This document shows positions 8,605-18,093 of a stretch of DNA of 52,660 nt, piece by piece. Numbering within the stretch: position 1 is the first letter of the stretch; each line of letters opens with the position of its first letter. The stretch comes from Campylobacter sp. (GTDB taxonomy: Bacteria > Campylobacterota > Campylobacteria > Campylobacterales > Campylobacteraceae): assembly GCF_030528245.1 (NCBI RefSeq), contig NZ_JAUMZG010000006.1, positions 1 through 52,660 of the forward strand, in the 5' to 3' direction. A program made the translations under genes and the position numbers. A model generated the notes under the pieces. It worked only from the letters and a program-made list of their open reading frames with translations. It did not search any database and had not been told where the DNA came from.

Positions 8605-10840
8605 TGTCATCCTTACTTAAATTTAAAAAATGCACCATCTGGCCAAGTGCGATGGAGCTGTCATTGCAAGGATAGCGAAGTGGGACGAAAAAGACGAAAT
8701 TTTTACGCTTTAAAATTTCAAGCAGGGTTTTGTTTTGAAAGACGCCGCCGCTTAAAATGACCTTAAATTCCTCCCCCACCTGCCCCCGCAAATCCTGCGA
8801 AAACCGCACAATAAAGTCCGCCAAAGCATTGAAAAAGCCTGTCACCGCCCTGCCCTTCTCATCCCGCAGCGCCCCCAAAACAAGCTCTCTAAAATCCACC
8901 TGTCCGTCCCTAAATTCAAGCGCGTAAGAAAAGTCTAAATCCGCATCATAAAAACGCTCGCACAGTAAGCCAAGCTCGGCCTCATAGCTGATTTTTTCCG
9001 TGCCAAAAACCAGCGCCGCAAAGCCGTCAATCACACGCCCGAGCGAACTCGTCCAAAGACTGGAAGCGCGGTGGATTTTTTTGAGATTGGACAATTTTTG
9101 CGGCGGGATTTTTGCTAAAAATTCCCCCGCCTCCTCCTCCAAATCATAATGCCAAATGAGACTCAGGGCCAAATTTTGCACATTTTTCACATCCGCATTG
9201 ATGAGCTTAAAGCGCGCAAAATGCCCCACCCGCTCATACGCCTTCAAATTCGCCCACAAAAGCTCCCCACCCCAAACGCTCCCATCCTCCCCATAACCCG
9301 TGCCATCAAAAATAAAGCCCAAGGCCTTCTCGTCAGGGTCAAAATGCTCTTTAAATTCAAAATAGGCCGCACAAAAATGCGCGTAGTGATGCTGGATTTT
9401 AAGAGGCCCTTCGAAGGCCTTTGCGGCGTGAAAATGCGGGTGGGCATCGCATAAAATTCGCTCAAAATCAAGTCCGTAATTTTGCGTGAAAAAATCCAAG
9501 CTTTTAAAAAATCTCTCCTGCGTCCTCACGCCCCTCAAATCGCCGATGTGGCCGCTAAGCAAAAGCCTGTTGGCGTAAAAAATCACCCACTCGTTTTTAA
9601 GCTCGCTACCCAAGGCTAAAAAATTCCCACCACGCTCCCCATCACGCTCTCCAAGTCGCCCCCCCTCATACGCCACATAAGAGGGCCTAAAAGCCCGGCC
9701 CATGCGCAAAAACATGGGCTTTTCGTCAAAAATTTGCACGAGGCTATCATCGCTGGGATTGTGGATTTCCCTCTCGTGGCTTAAGACAAAGTCAAAAACG
9801 CCGCTGAGCCTTTCTTGCAAAATTTCATCGCGATGAATGATGCTCTCCCCGCTTAAATTCGCGCTGGTCGCCACCAAAACCCCGCTAAAATGCTCAAAAA
9901 GCAAAAGATGAAAGGGCGTGTGGGCTAGCATGATGCCGATTTTATGGATATTGGGCGCGATGAGAGGGAGGGGGGATTTTGCGCGCAAAAGCACGATGGG
10001 CGCTTCCTTACTCGTAAGAATTTGCGCCTCGATTTTGCCGATGTGGGCGAGTTTGCGCGCGGCACTCAGATCCGGGCACATCAGGGCAAAGGGCTTGGCG
10101 GGGCGGTTTTTGCGCGCCCTTAAATTTCTCAAAGCCTCATCGTTGAGGGCATCGCACATCAGGTGAAAGCCGCCGATCCCCTTCACGGCTAGGATTTTCC
10201 CCTCCCGCAAAAGCCGCGCCGCCTCCACAAAAGCCGCGCCATCACGAGCTAAAATCGCGCCCCTTTTGTCTTTGAGAAAAACGGGGATTTTGCACTCAGG
10301 ACAGCTCACGGGCTGGGCGTGGAAGCGGCGATTTTTCGGGTCCTCAAACTCGCTTTTGCAAAAGTCGCACATTGGAAAGGCCGCCATCGTGGTGTTTGCC
10401 CTGTCATAAGGCAGGGTTTTGATAAGGGAAAAGCGCGGTCCGCAGTGGGTGCAGATGATGAAAGGATAGAGGTGGCGGGGGTTTTGGGGGTCGTAAAATT
10501 CCTCCCTGCATGCCTCGCATAGGGCGAAATCGCTCAAAATGGGCGTGGTTTTGGCATCGTCGGCGGAATTTTCAATGACAAAGCCCTCGTTTTTCTCGGC
10601 CCAAATTTTTGTGATTTTAAGGCTATCGATGCGCGCAAGGGGGGGGAGTCTGTGCCTTAAAATGCGGACGAATTCCTCGCACTTGGCCCCATCGCAAAAC
10701 AAAACAAGCTCCACCCCAAAGCCCGAATTCCTCACCCAGCCGCAAAACCCAAGCTCGTGCGCTATGCTATGGGCTAGGGGGCGAAAGCCCACGCCCTGAA
10801 CCAGCCCTGAAATTTCAAGCCTAAATGCAAAGTGGGACAT
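8573..10840 (-). CDS. hypF: Carbamoyltransferase HypF, [NiFe]-hydrogenase maturation
   Basis: Uses carbamoyl phosphate and ATP to start synthesis of the CN ligands of the [NiFe]-hydrogenase active site, passing the carbamoyl group to HypE. The 755 residues show the full domain order. First is an acylphosphatase domain (GLVQGVGFRP, 12-21). Next are two Cys4 zinc fingers (C108/C111/C130/C133 and C158/C161/C180/C183), then a YrdC-like domain (about 200-370, including KGIGGFHLMCDA). Last is a Kae1-like domain with HHYAHFCAAY, IFDGTGYGEDG and LSGGVFQNKTLL. It overlaps the upstream Kae1-like gene by 20 bases. In C. jejuni hypF heads hypFBDCEA, but here the next gene downstream is the nuclease-methyltransferase, so the other hyp genes must lie elsewhere. 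Confidence 0.96.
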   Translation of the reverse strand: MSHFAFRLEISGLVQGVGFRPLAHSIAHELGFCGWVRNSGFGVELVLFCDGAKCEEFVRILRHRLPPLARIDSLKITKIWAEKNEGFVIENSADDAKTTPILSDFALCEACREEFYDPQNPRHLYPFIICTHCGPRFSLIKTLPYDRANTTMAAFPMCDFCKSEFEDPKNRRFHAQPVSCPECKIPVFLKDKRGAILARDGAAFVEAARLLREGKILAVKGIGGFHLMCDALNDEALRNLRARKNRPAKPFALMCPDLSAARKLAHIGKIEAQILTSKEAPIVLLRAKSPLPLIAPNIHKIGIMLAHTPFHLLLFEHFSGVLVATSANLSGESIIHRDEILQERLSGVFDFVLSHEREIHNPSDDSLVQIFDEKPMFLRMGRAFRPSYVAYEGGRLGERDGERGGNFLALGSELKNEWVIFYANRLLLSGHIGDLRGVRTQERFFKSLDFFTQNYGLDFERILCDAHPHFHAAKAFEGPLKIQHHYAHFCAAYFEFKEHFDPDEKALGFIFDGTGYGEDGSVWGGELLWANLKAYERVGHFARFKLINADVKNVQNLALSLIWHYDLEEEAGEFLAKIPPQKLSNLKKIHRASSLWTSSLGRVIDGFAALVFGTEKISYEAELGLLCERFYDADLDFSYALEFRDGQVDFRELVLGALRDEKGRAVTGFFNALADFIVRFSQDLRGQVGEEFKVILSGGVFQNKTLLEILKRKNFVFFVPLRYPCNDSSIALGQMVHFLNLSKDDNEMVGKTSKR

Positions 10841-12338
10841 GGCTTGTTTGGCAATTTTTGAGATGCTTTAAGGTATTTTTCAGCAAGGAAGTATGGCGAA
10901 AAAGCGAACCACTGATGATGGCACTTTGCACCTGATTTTTCTCCCGCAGCTCATCGTAAAAATCGCGCAGGAAAAAGGCCAGACTCTCCACTGCCCCGTA
11001 GGCGATATTTTCAGCCTCAACCCCCGCTAGCTTAAAGCTCATCGCGCTCCTTAGCGTGCGCGTATGATCAAGGCTCTTATCCTCGCGCAAACGATAGTCA
11101 ATCTTCACCCCGCGGGGCATCTTTGTCCCATCGGCCACTTCCAAAAGTCGCCGCCCAGCGCCCACAAAATCCTCACTAAGCCCCAAAATCCTGCCCAAAA
11201 TGCAAAAAAGCGAAAAGAAATTATTTTTCACCTCAAAATCCTCGTTTAAAAGGGGGAATTCTTGCTGGTAATTTTGCAAAAGTCGCGCTCCAACCGCATC
11301 CTCGTTGATGTCGGCGTAGAGCGTTTGGGAATTTTGCGGCAGGGTCAATTTGAGCAAATTGAAACTCTTATCAAAAAGCAAAAGATCCTCATAATCCTCG
11401 CTAAGCTCCAAAATCAAGGCACTTTCTTCAAGCGTGGAAAGCAAATAAGAAAGGCGCGCCATGTTTTTGTCCTCTTTGGCAAAAATCAGCTCCCTAGCCT
11501 CACGCCTAATGAAGTCAAATCCCCGCAAAATAAGCGTCCGCCCCTCAAAATTCAAAAGCTCAAATTCGTCTTTAAAATTTTGCAATTTTTTCACGCTTAA
11601 AAATTTAAAATCCTGCCCGTAAAGCTCGTGGCCAAGGGCAAAGCTGAACAAATCCTCGGCCATTTTGACGCGAAAATCCTTAGTGCCCAGTTTGTGATTT
11701 TGCCTGAAAATCGCACTGAATTTAAGCCACATCAAAGGCTTTTCAAGGCTGGCTAAGAGCTTGAGTTTTTCATTGGAGCAAATGAAGGCGGTGGGGAGGG
11801 CTTTGATGTCGCAGGGCATTAAAAAATCGCCCTTCAAAACCCCATCGTATAAAGAAAGCTCAAAAATTCCCCTGTGATTTTTGAGATAAATCGCCCCCCC
11901 GCTTGTGAGAATTTCAAGCGCGCTCCTCAAAAGGGCGGCAAAATTTTCCTCGCGCACCGCTTTAAAACTATCGCCATTTGGGGAAAATTCCACCGCGCAA
12001 AAAACGCCCCACTCGTTGGCTTTGAGGGTCTTGTTTTGCGTGTAGGCTTGGGTGTTAAAATGCGTGATGAGGGGGACTTTTTCGCTTTCAAAGGAGCGTT
12101 TTTGTGGCTTGAAATCCTCCCCCGCGCGCACATCAAAGCCCTGCAAAAAAACGCTATGACTGATCCGCTCCAAGCACTCACAAAAGGCGACAAGCTCCGC
12201 CTCGTCCCCCTTGATTTTTAGCAGCAAATTTTTTCCGCTAAAACTTAAATCATGGGCATGATTTTGCGCGTAAAAATTCAAAAGAAAGGCTAGATTGTCG
12301 TTATCTGCGTTGTATTGAAAGTCAAATTCCAAAACCAT
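10821..12338 (-). CDS. HypF/Kae1-like protein of unknown function
   Basis: A 505-residue protein resembling parts of HypF. Its first 70 residues (FDFQYNADNDNLAFLLNF...FLQGFDVRA) look like a degenerate acylphosphatase-type domain. Its end (IISGSLFRHTSLLKNTLKHL) parallels the SGGVFQN helix at the C-terminus of HypF. The HypF zinc fingers and the HHxAH metal motif are absent. It overlaps hypF by 20 bases at its 3' end and starts 2 bases after psd, so coupling to hypF is likely; C. jejuni carries an equivalent gene next to hypF. The pairing suggests an accessory role in hydrogenase maturation, but that is inference. The ribosome site is weak, so translation may depend on the preceding gene. Confidence 0.8.
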   Translation of the reverse strand: MVLEFDFQYNADNDNLAFLLNFYAQNHAHDLSFSGKNLLLKIKGDEAELVAFCECLERISHSVFLQGFDVRAGEDFKPQKRSFESEKVPLITHFNTQAYTQNKTLKANEWGVFCAVEFSPNGDSFKAVREENFAALLRSALEILTSGGAIYLKNHRGIFELSLYDGVLKGDFLMPCDIKALPTAFICSNEKLKLLASLEKPLMWLKFSAIFRQNHKLGTKDFRVKMAEDLFSFALGHELYGQDFKFLSVKKLQNFKDEFELLNFEGRTLILRGFDFIRREARELIFAKEDKNMARLSYLLSTLEESALILELSEDYEDLLLFDKSFNLLKLTLPQNSQTLYADINEDAVGARLLQNYQQEFPLLNEDFEVKNNFFSLFCILGRILGLSEDFVGAGRRLLEVADGTKMPRGVKIDYRLREDKSLDHTRTLRSAMSFKLAGVEAENIAYGAVESLAFFLRDFYDELREKNQVQSAIISGSLFRHTSLLKNTLKHLKNCQTSHVPLCI

Positions 12339-12340
12339 CT

Positions 12341-13150
12341 CTAGCCCACAAAATCCGCGATTTTCTCGCCAAATTTCACCCGCTCTCCCGCCCCAACCCT
12401 GAGGCTCAAAAAGCCACTTTGCGCCAAAATCACTATGGTAGATCCCAGCTCAAAATGCCCAAGCTCCTGCCCCTTTTTGAAGTGCAAATTCACATATTTT
12501 CGCGTGAAGTTGTGGGAATTTTTAGCGTTAGTTTGCAGCGCCTCATCAAAGCAAAAGCGCATTTTGCCGACATTTTGCGCCCCGACAAAAACGAGCCAAA
12601 ACACCGACACGCCGCTTTTGCACCTGAGGCTGACGCGCTCATTTTTCGCATAAAGATTAGAAATTTTACCCACAAATTTCGCCGCCACGCTGTGAAGACT
12701 GCCCCGCGTGTAGGTCGCGCTTAAAATCTGCAAATCACAAGGGGCATGAAAGCGGTGATAATCCTTAGGCGCGAGGTAAATATTGACACCATCAAGCCCC
12801 CCCTCAAGCTCCTCCCTTTCAAAGCCATCCCTCAAAAGCTCGCCCACGCTGTAAGTGTGCCCCTTGATGCTGAGGGCAAAAAGCTCCCCCTCGCCCCAAA
12901 AACTGCGCCCACTCTGCAAAATTTCCCCATCGCTTGGAGAAATGAAGCCCTCATCCAGTGGGCGCGGGGTCCTCAAACCCCTAGTAAAAAGGGCGTTTAA
13001 ACTCTCATACTTAGCCGGAGGGTCAAAGTCGCTCATGTCGATTTTAAAGCATTTCACATAGCTTTCGTTGATGAATTTTTGCACGAATTTGGGGAAACGA
13101 AGCCGTGCCAAAAGTCCAAAAAGTCGTGAGCTGTCCCTTGAAAAACTCAT
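12341..13150 (-). CDS. psd: Phosphatidylserine decarboxylase proenzyme
   Basis: Converts phosphatidylserine to phosphatidylethanolamine at the inner membrane. The protein cleaves itself at a G-S bond so that the serine becomes the pyruvoyl cofactor. The 269 residues include SPSDGEI (early Asp), YHRFHAPCD (the conserved His segment, near 129-137) and the LGST processing motif at about 235-238, with cleavage expected between G236 and S237. The length fits the short bacterial form. The start overlaps the upstream phosphoesterase stop as ATGA, with AAAGGG six bases upstream. Confidence 0.95.
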   Translation of the reverse strand: MSFSRDSSRLFGLLARLRFPKFVQKFINESYVKCFKIDMSDFDPPAKYESLNALFTRGLRTPRPLDEGFISPSDGEILQSGRSFWGEGELFALSIKGHTYSVGELLRDGFEREELEGGLDGVNIYLAPKDYHRFHAPCDLQILSATYTRGSLHSVAAKFVGKISNLYAKNERVSLRCKSGVSVFWLVFVGAQNVGKMRFCFDEALQTNAKNSHNFTRKYVNLHFKKGQELGHFELGSTIVILAQSGFLSLRVGAGERVKFGEKIADFVG

Positions 13151-14268
13151 TGCTGTCCCTTTAAATTTAAAATCACAATCTCACTTTGCGCGAAGGTCCT
13201 AAAACTCGGCCCCCAAAAACCCGCGCCCGTGCTGACAAAAAGCCTCGTTTTCTCACCAAGCTCGTAAAGTCCGCTCACAAAGCCCTGCTGGAGCTTTACT
13301 AAAAGCCCGAAGGGGAAGATCTGCCCCCCGTGCGTGTGCCCGCTCAAGATCAAATCAAAATCGCTCACATCGTAAAGCAGGACTGTTTTGGGCTGGTGGG
13401 CTAGGAGGATGCTGGGCTTGCTGGCGTTTAAATCCGCCCTCACTCTGGCCAAATCCGGGGCCAAAACGCCCTTTTTAAGCCCTGTCAAATCGGCAAGTCC
13501 TGCGATGTTGATGAAGCCCAAATCCCTGCTTTCATTGACTAAAATTTGCATGTTGGTCTTTTTTCTCAAAAGCTCCAGCACCGCATTCACGCCGTGGTAG
13601 TATTCGTGATTGCCTAGGACATAGAAGGTGCCGTATTTGGAGCGGAGTTGATTGAGCTTGGAGATGTAGGATAAATTTTTAGGATCCGTATCCACCAAAT
13701 CGCCCACGATGACGATGAGGTCGGCTTTTTGCTCATTCACCTTCGTGATGAGTCCGCTTAGAAAATCCTCGTGCAAATTTTTCCCCAAATGTATGTCTGC
13801 GAGTAGGGCTATGCTGAGGTTTTGCTCAAGGTTTTCTAAGTGCAAGTCCACGGTTTTTACCTGTGGAATTTTAAGGGCGCCGCCGACACTCTCATAGGTC
13901 GCAAAAATCGCGGCAAAAACGAGGACAAGCTCTAAAAAAAATCGCCCAAAAAGCGCGCATTCTTTGTAGTCTTTCCCCAATAATTTTAAAAAAAATTTCA
14001 GGGCATCAAAGAGTAAGGCGGCGAAAAACAAGCAGTAGGTGGGGGCAAAAGAGATGGCCAAAAGCCCATACCAAAAGTCGCCCAGATACTCACTGGAGCG
14101 GAAGATGATGAAAAAGGCCTGAATGAGGGAGAGGAGGAAGAAGATGGATAAAAAAAGCTTTTTGAAGGGCTGGCAAAATGAAATTTTGCCCACAAATCTC
14201 TTATAACTATAAAAATTTGCGAGGGTGAAAATAAGAGCCATCCCCAAAGAAAAAAGCACAAAAATCAT
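13147..14268 (-). CDS. Membrane-anchored calcineurin-like metallophosphoesterase
   Basis: Predicted hydrolase of the YkuE/YaeI type. Several hydrophobic segments occupy roughly the first 130 residues. The catalytic domain carries the metal motifs in order: ADIHLG (DxH), GDLVDTD (GDxxD), LGNHEYYHG (GNHE), LLAHQP and SGHTHGGQIFP. The substrate is unknown. Members are often linked to UDP-sugar or phospholipid pyrophosphate turnover, and the overlap with psd makes a lipid role reasonable, but it is not shown. ATG at 14268 is preferred because GGGAG lies 5 bases upstream; a TTG four codons earlier overlaps that site. TATAAT on the minus strand (14294-14299) is a likely -10. Confidence 0.92.
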   Translation of the reverse strand: MIFVLFSLGMALIFTLANFYSYKRFVGKISFCQPFKKLFLSIFFLLSLIQAFFIIFRSSEYLGDFWYGLLAISFAPTYCLFFAALLFDALKFFLKLLGKDYKECALFGRFFLELVLVFAAIFATYESVGGALKIPQVKTVDLHLENLEQNLSIALLADIHLGKNLHEDFLSGLITKVNEQKADLIVIVGDLVDTDPKNLSYISKLNQLRSKYGTFYVLGNHEYYHGVNAVLELLRKKTNMQILVNESRDLGFINIAGLADLTGLKKGVLAPDLARVRADLNASKPSILLAHQPKTVLLYDVSDFDLILSGHTHGGQIFPFGLLVKLQQGFVSGLYELGEKTRLFVSTGAGFWGPSFRTFAQSEIVILNLKGQQ

Positions 14269-14332
14269 AATTTCTCCCAAAATAGAAAGCCCGATTATAC
14301 AGGCAAAAATTAAATATCCGTATAAAATTCTC

Positions 14333-14341
14333 TGCTACAAT
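14333..14341 (+). promoter_or_regulatory. Extended -10 promoter element for gltX-yggT-slt
   Basis: TGCTACAAT is an extended -10 (TGn-TACAAT) 30 bases upstream of the gltX ATG, in the short divergent gap from the phosphoesterase gene. It fits the sigma-70-type promoters of Campylobacter, which rely on the -10 more than a -35. Predicted by eye. Confidence 0.6.
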
Positions 14342-14370
14342 CGCGCCTTAAAAATAGCAAAAAGGTTAGC

Positions 14371-15675
14371 ATGATGTATCGTTTCGCGCCCTCCCCCACC
14401 GGAGACATGCACATAGGAAATTTGCGAGCGGCTTTGATCAATTTCATCCGCGCGAGGCAGGAGGGGGAGGACTTCATTTTACGCATCGAGGACACGGACA
14501 GGGAGAGAAACATCGCGGACAAAGAGGAGGAAATACGGGAGCTTTTGAGGCTTTTTGGGGTGTCTTGGCAGCATTATTATGTGCAGAGTGAAAATTTAAA
14601 ATTCCATCGTCAAATGGCCCTGCGACTCGTGAGTGAAAAAAGGGCCTTCGCTTGCTTTTGCACGGCTCAGGATCTGGAGGCTAAAAAACAAAGGGCTAAA
14701 AAGGAGGGCAGGGCCTACCGCTATGATGGCGCTTGTGAAAATTTAGAGGGTGCCTCCCTGCTGCAAGATGAAAGGCCCTTCGTCATCCGCCTCAAAAAAC
14801 CAAACGAAACGATGAAATTTAAGGACCTTATCAGGGGTGAGCTTGGCTTTGAGCCTGAAAATATCGACAGTTTCATCATCCTGCGCGCGGACAAAACGCC
14901 CACTTATAATTTTGCCTGCGCGGTGGATGATATGCTCCAGGGCGTAAGCTGCATCATAAGGGGCGAGGATCATATCTCCAACACGCCCAAGCAGGAGCAC
15001 ATCCGGGCGAGTTTGGGCTTTGAGAAAAAAATGACCTACGCGCATTTGCCCATCATTCTCAACGAAGAGGGGCTGAAAATGAGCAAGAGGGAGGCGCACT
15101 CTAGCGTCAGATGGCTTTTGGATGAGGGGATTTTGCCCGAGGCGGTGGCAAATTATCTCCTGCTGCTTGGCAATAAGACCCCTTGCGAAATTTTCACGCT
15201 CGCTGAGGCGGCGGAGTGGTTTGATTTGGCCAAGCTTTCCAAATCTGCGGCTAAATTTGACATGAAAAAACTCCTCCAAATCAACCGCGAGCACATAAAA
15301 AGGCTTGAAAACGCGAGGCTCAATGCGCTTTTGGACTTGGGCAGGGATGTGGCGGATTTGGCTAAATTTTACACTCAGGAAGCGAGCACTTTGAAGGAAA
15401 TCAAAGAAAAAATTCAAGGCATTTTCGGCCCTAAGGACTATGCGGAATTCAAACAAGAGGCCGCCATTTTAAAGCGCATACTCGCAGAGGATGGCTCGTG
15501 GGAAAATTACGCGCAATTTAAGCAAAATTTAATGCAAAAAAGCGCCCTCAAAGGCAGGGCCTTTTTCATGCCGCTTAGAATTTTGCTCACAGGCAGCACC
15601 TGCGGGCCTGAGCTTGCGGATCTTTACCCCCACATCAGACCCTTCATTAAAGAACTTTCAAAGGATTTTCAATGA
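14371..15675 (+). CDS. gltX: Glutamyl-tRNA synthetase
   Basis: Charges tRNA with glutamate; in bacteria lacking GlnRS one of two GltX paralogues may also make Glu-tRNA(Gln) for later amidation. The 434-residue class I enzyme shows [15 protein letters not shown] with the HIGH-type motif near residues 13-16, [10 protein letters not shown], and the KMSKR signature ([10 protein letters not shown], near 234-243). It is somewhat shorter than E. coli GltX (471), as usual in this group. AAGG lies 5 bases upstream of the ATG at 14371. It overlaps yggT by 4 bases. Campylobacter has two gltX genes; this copy matches the one beside slt. Confidence 0.95.
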   Translation: MMYRFAPSPTGDMHIGNLRAALINFIRARQEGEDFILRIEDTDRERNIADKEEEIRELLRLFGVSWQHYYVQSENLKFHRQMALRLVSEKRAFACFCTAQDLEAKKQRAKKEGRAYRYDGACENLEGASLLQDERPFVIRLKKPNETMKFKDLIRGELGFEPENIDSFIILRADKTPTYNFACAVDDMLQGVSCIIRGEDHISNTPKQEHIRASLGFEKKMTYAHLPIILNEEGLKMSKREAHSSVRWLLDEGILPEAVANYLLLLGNKTPCEIFTLAEAAEWFDLAKLSKSAAKFDMKKLLQINREHIKRLENARLNALLDLGRDVADLAKFYTQEASTLKEIKEKIQGIFGPKDYAEFKQEAAILKRILAEDGSWENYAQFKQNLMQKSALKGRAFFMPLRILLTGSTCGPELADLYPHIRPFIKELSKDFQ

Positions 15676-15950
15676 CCGATGCCCTCCTACTCTCCCTCGT
15701 GCAAATCGTGCAAATTTGCATCAACACCTACATGTGGATCATCATCATCCAAGCCCTCATCAGCTGGGTGAGTGCGGACCCCTACAATCCCATCGTGCAA
15801 ATACTCTACAAGCTCACCGCCCCCGCCTACACCCTCATCCGTAGAATCCCCACCCGCATCGGTAGCGTGGATCTTGCGCCGCTTGTGTTGGTGCTGGGCT
15901 TGCAATTTCTCAACATCCTCGTTGCCAATTTAGCGGTGAAACTTCTATGA
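15672..15950 (+). CDS. yggT: YggT family membrane protein
   Basis: A 92-residue membrane protein of the YggT (CCB3/YlmG-like) family. It has two hydrophobic segments (about 8-30 and 66-90) flanking the family loop [16 protein letters not shown] and the segment [21 protein letters not shown]. The family has been linked to osmotic tolerance, division and cytochrome or photosystem assembly in various organisms; the role here is unknown. It overlaps gltX upstream and slt downstream by 4 bases each, so the three should be translated in series. Confidence 0.92.
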   Translation: MTDALLLSLVQIVQICINTYMWIIIIQALISWVSADPYNPIVQILYKLTAPAYTLIRRIPTRIGSVDLAPLVLVLGLQFLNILVANLAVKLL

Positions 15951-17563
15951 AAAAAATATTTTTGCTTTTGCTTTTTAGCTTCGTGTGGGCGAAGGATTAC
16001 GATCTGCAAAGCCTGAAAAAATACGAAAATTCCATCGCTAAGGATTATTACATCCACCGACTTTTGGAGCAAAAGGCCATCGACAAAAAGCAAGCGGCGG
16101 GACTTGGCGCTCACATTTTTCGCTATGTGGGGAAGATCAAAGACGAGCTGGAGACAATCATCCCTCCAAAACCCTACACCGACCCAAAATTTGCCGCCTG
16201 CTACGGCTATGTCAAGGAAGCCATTTTGGATGCGAATGCTAGTTGTCAAGAGCTGCGCTTGCGGTCTAATTATTTCATCACGAGTCTAAAGCCCCAAACC
16301 CGAAGCGCCCTCGCCCTGGAATTTCAAGCGAAAAATCCTAGCTTGGCCGTTTTTTTGGAGGCCTTCAATCAAACAGACCCCCTCGCTCTCATCGTGCAAA
16401 AAGAAAGCGTGGGGGCCTTTTTTAGATACTACAATTATTCCAAAAAAAACGACCACGATTTGGGTGCGAATTTTGTCAATAAGCTGGCCCAAAACGCTAG
16501 CTTTAAGGCTTTTGCCCAGCAAGTCATCATCAGGCAAGAGGGGGAGAAATTTAGAAAATCCCTCCTGAGGGTGAGTCCCGAGCTTGTGAGCGAGGATAGT
16601 GCCTTTTATCTGGGCGTCAATGCCTTGGTTTTTGAGGATGAAAATTTGGCTTATGAATTTTTCAAAAGGGCTTATGAGAGCTTTAAAATGCAGAGCAATA
16701 AGGACAACGCACTGTTTTGGATGTGGAAGATTAAGGGCGATGGGGGGCTTTTGGAAGCGCTTGCAAACAGCGCGTCCTTGAACATTTACAGCATTTACGC
16801 TAAGGAATTGCTCGCTAGGCCCTTTGTGGAGCTTAGTGTTCTTGAGGCCAAGGAGACGGGAAGCGATTTTGACATGCAAGATCCCTTTGCCTGGCAGGAT
16901 CTTGCGGTGAAAATTAGAAAGGCGAATGATGAGGAGCTAAAGATCCTCGCGCAAAAATTCAACACAAAAAACACCCTGCCCATCTACGCTATCATCATGG
17001 AAAAGCTGCATCAGTTCAAAAAACACTATTTCATCATGCCCTATTTTGAGCACATCAAGGGCTACGATCCCCAAAGACAGTCGCTCATCCTAGCCATCGC
17101 AAGGCAAGAAAGCCGCTTCATCCCCACCGCCATCTCGACCTCTTACGCCTTGGGGATGATGCAATTCATGCCCTTTTTGGCCAATCACATCGGCCATAAG
17201 GAGCTCAAAATTGAGAATTTTGACCAAGATTTTATGTTTGAGCCGCAAATGGCTTATCGGTTTGCTAACCACCATTTGGATTATTTGCAAAAGCACCTCC
17301 ACTCGCCCCTTCTTGTGTTTTACGCTTACAATGGAGGCATAGGCTTTACGCGAAAGATGCTAAAGCAGGGTTTATTCAGGGGCGGAAAATTTGAGCCTTT
17401 TTTGTCGATGGAGCTTGTGCCTTATCAGGAAAGTCGCATTTATGGGAAAAAGGTTTTGGCTAATTATATTGCGTATCAACACCTTCTGAGCGGTAATACA
17501 AAGATTTCGGATATTTTTGAAAATTTAATTCAAAGCAAGCAAATTCCGCAGAACAAACCCTAA
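15947..17563 (+). CDS. slt: Soluble lytic murein transglycosylase
   Basis: Periplasmic enzyme cleaving the MurNAc-GlcNAc bond of peptidoglycan with formation of 1,6-anhydroMurNAc. Residues 1-15 ([15 protein letters not shown]) form a signal peptide. A long helical superhelix (roughly 20-370) precedes the C-terminal SLT domain, which has the catalytic Glu in IARQESRF (E388), then YALGMMQFMPF and YNGGIGFTRKML. The 538-residue length matches Slt70-like enzymes of Campylobacter. It is co-translated with yggT. The last 104 bases overlap the end of the convergent lipoprotein gene, so about the last 34 Slt codons are antisense to it. Confidence 0.94.
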   Translation: MKKIFLLLLFSFVWAKDYDLQSLKKYENSIAKDYYIHRLLEQKAIDKKQAAGLGAHIFRYVGKIKDELETIIPPKPYTDPKFAACYGYVKEAILDANASCQELRLRSNYFITSLKPQTRSALALEFQAKNPSLAVFLEAFNQTDPLALIVQKESVGAFFRYYNYSKKNDHDLGANFVNKLAQNASFKAFAQQVIIRQEGEKFRKSLLRVSPELVSEDSAFYLGVNALVFEDENLAYEFFKRAYESFKMQSNKDNALFWMWKIKGDGGLLEALANSASLNIYSIYAKELLARPFVELSVLEAKETGSDFDMQDPFAWQDLAVKIRKANDEELKILAQKFNTKNTLPIYAIIMEKLHQFKKHYFIMPYFEHIKGYDPQRQSLILAIARQESRFIPTAISTSYALGMMQFMPFLANHIGHKELKIENFDQDFMFEPQMAYRFANHHLDYLQKHLHSPLLVFYAYNGGIGFTRKMLKQGLFRGGKFEPFLSMELVPYQESRIYGKKVLANYIAYQHLLSGNTKISDIFENLIQSKQIPQNKP

Positions 17564-17948
17564 CCCTAAGCTCCCCCTCCCCCTCCACACCCTCAAGGGC
17601 TACTTCAAAGTGCTGCGTGTAGGCGTTAGTGATGAGGTATTTTGTCCATTCGTTTTGCCTATCCAAGGCCTTGATTCGCGCTTCTTTTTCATTGATGAAG
17701 ACCTGAAGTTTGCTTATTTTCACATCATCAGGCGTGAAAGAAAGGATGAAAATATCCTCAGGACTTTTCGCGTCCAAGATGGGATTCAAATAGCTCAAAA
17801 TAGCGACAAAACTGGTATCAGCAAGGGCTATTTTTTGTTTTTTTGAAAACATGAGCGTCTGCGTTTTTAAATTCAAGTCCCTAAGCTGGGGGTTTTCAGG
17901 CACACAAGCGCTCAAAAAAAGGGTCAAAATCAACACAACACACCGCAT
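17460..17948 (-). CDS. Predicted lipoprotein, function unknown
   Basis: A 162-residue protein with a lipoprotein signal: MRCVVLILTLFLSAC, where LSAC is the lipobox and C15 the lipidated cysteine. The mature part is mixed alpha/beta with two Cys near the C-terminus (VCSAEFACFE) that could form a disulfide. No domain is recognised. C. jejuni has a lipoprotein-sized gene next to slt at this place. The coding region converges on slt with 104 bases of overlap; the lipobox at one end and the intact frame through the overlap argue that it is real. A minus-strand TATAAT at 17971-17976 would start its transcript just upstream. Confidence 0.85.
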   Translation of the reverse strand: MRCVVLILTLFLSACVPENPQLRDLNLKTQTLMFSKKQKIALADTSFVAILSYLNPILDAKSPEDIFILSFTPDDVKISKLQVFINEKEARIKALDRQNEWTKYLITNAYTQHFEVALEGVEGEGELRVRVCSAEFACFELNFQKYPKSLYYRSEGVDTQYN

Positions 17949-18007
17949 ACGATTTCCAAATTTTTTCCCAATTATAAGCTTTTAATCCTATTTTTGCTTT
18001 AAGAAGC

Positions 18008-18013
18008 TATAAT
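18008..18013 (+). promoter_or_regulatory. -10 element (TATAAT) upstream of fbp
   Basis: AAGC-TATAAT preceded by a T-rich stretch, about 80 bases before the fbp ATG, is a good Campylobacter-type sigma-70 -10. It would give a leader of roughly 70 bases and drive fbp, the small Cys protein and metG. Predicted by eye. Confidence 0.55.
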
Positions 18014-18093
18014 TTTTCAATTTTTATGGCCTCAAAAATGATCGTTTGGCTTGAAATTCATGCCCACATTCTTAAATTTTAGGAGAATTTTAC

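Noticed and set aside
14743..15456. 237-codon minus-strand frame inside gltX
   Set aside because: It lies fully within gltX on the opposite strand with no motif or start signal.
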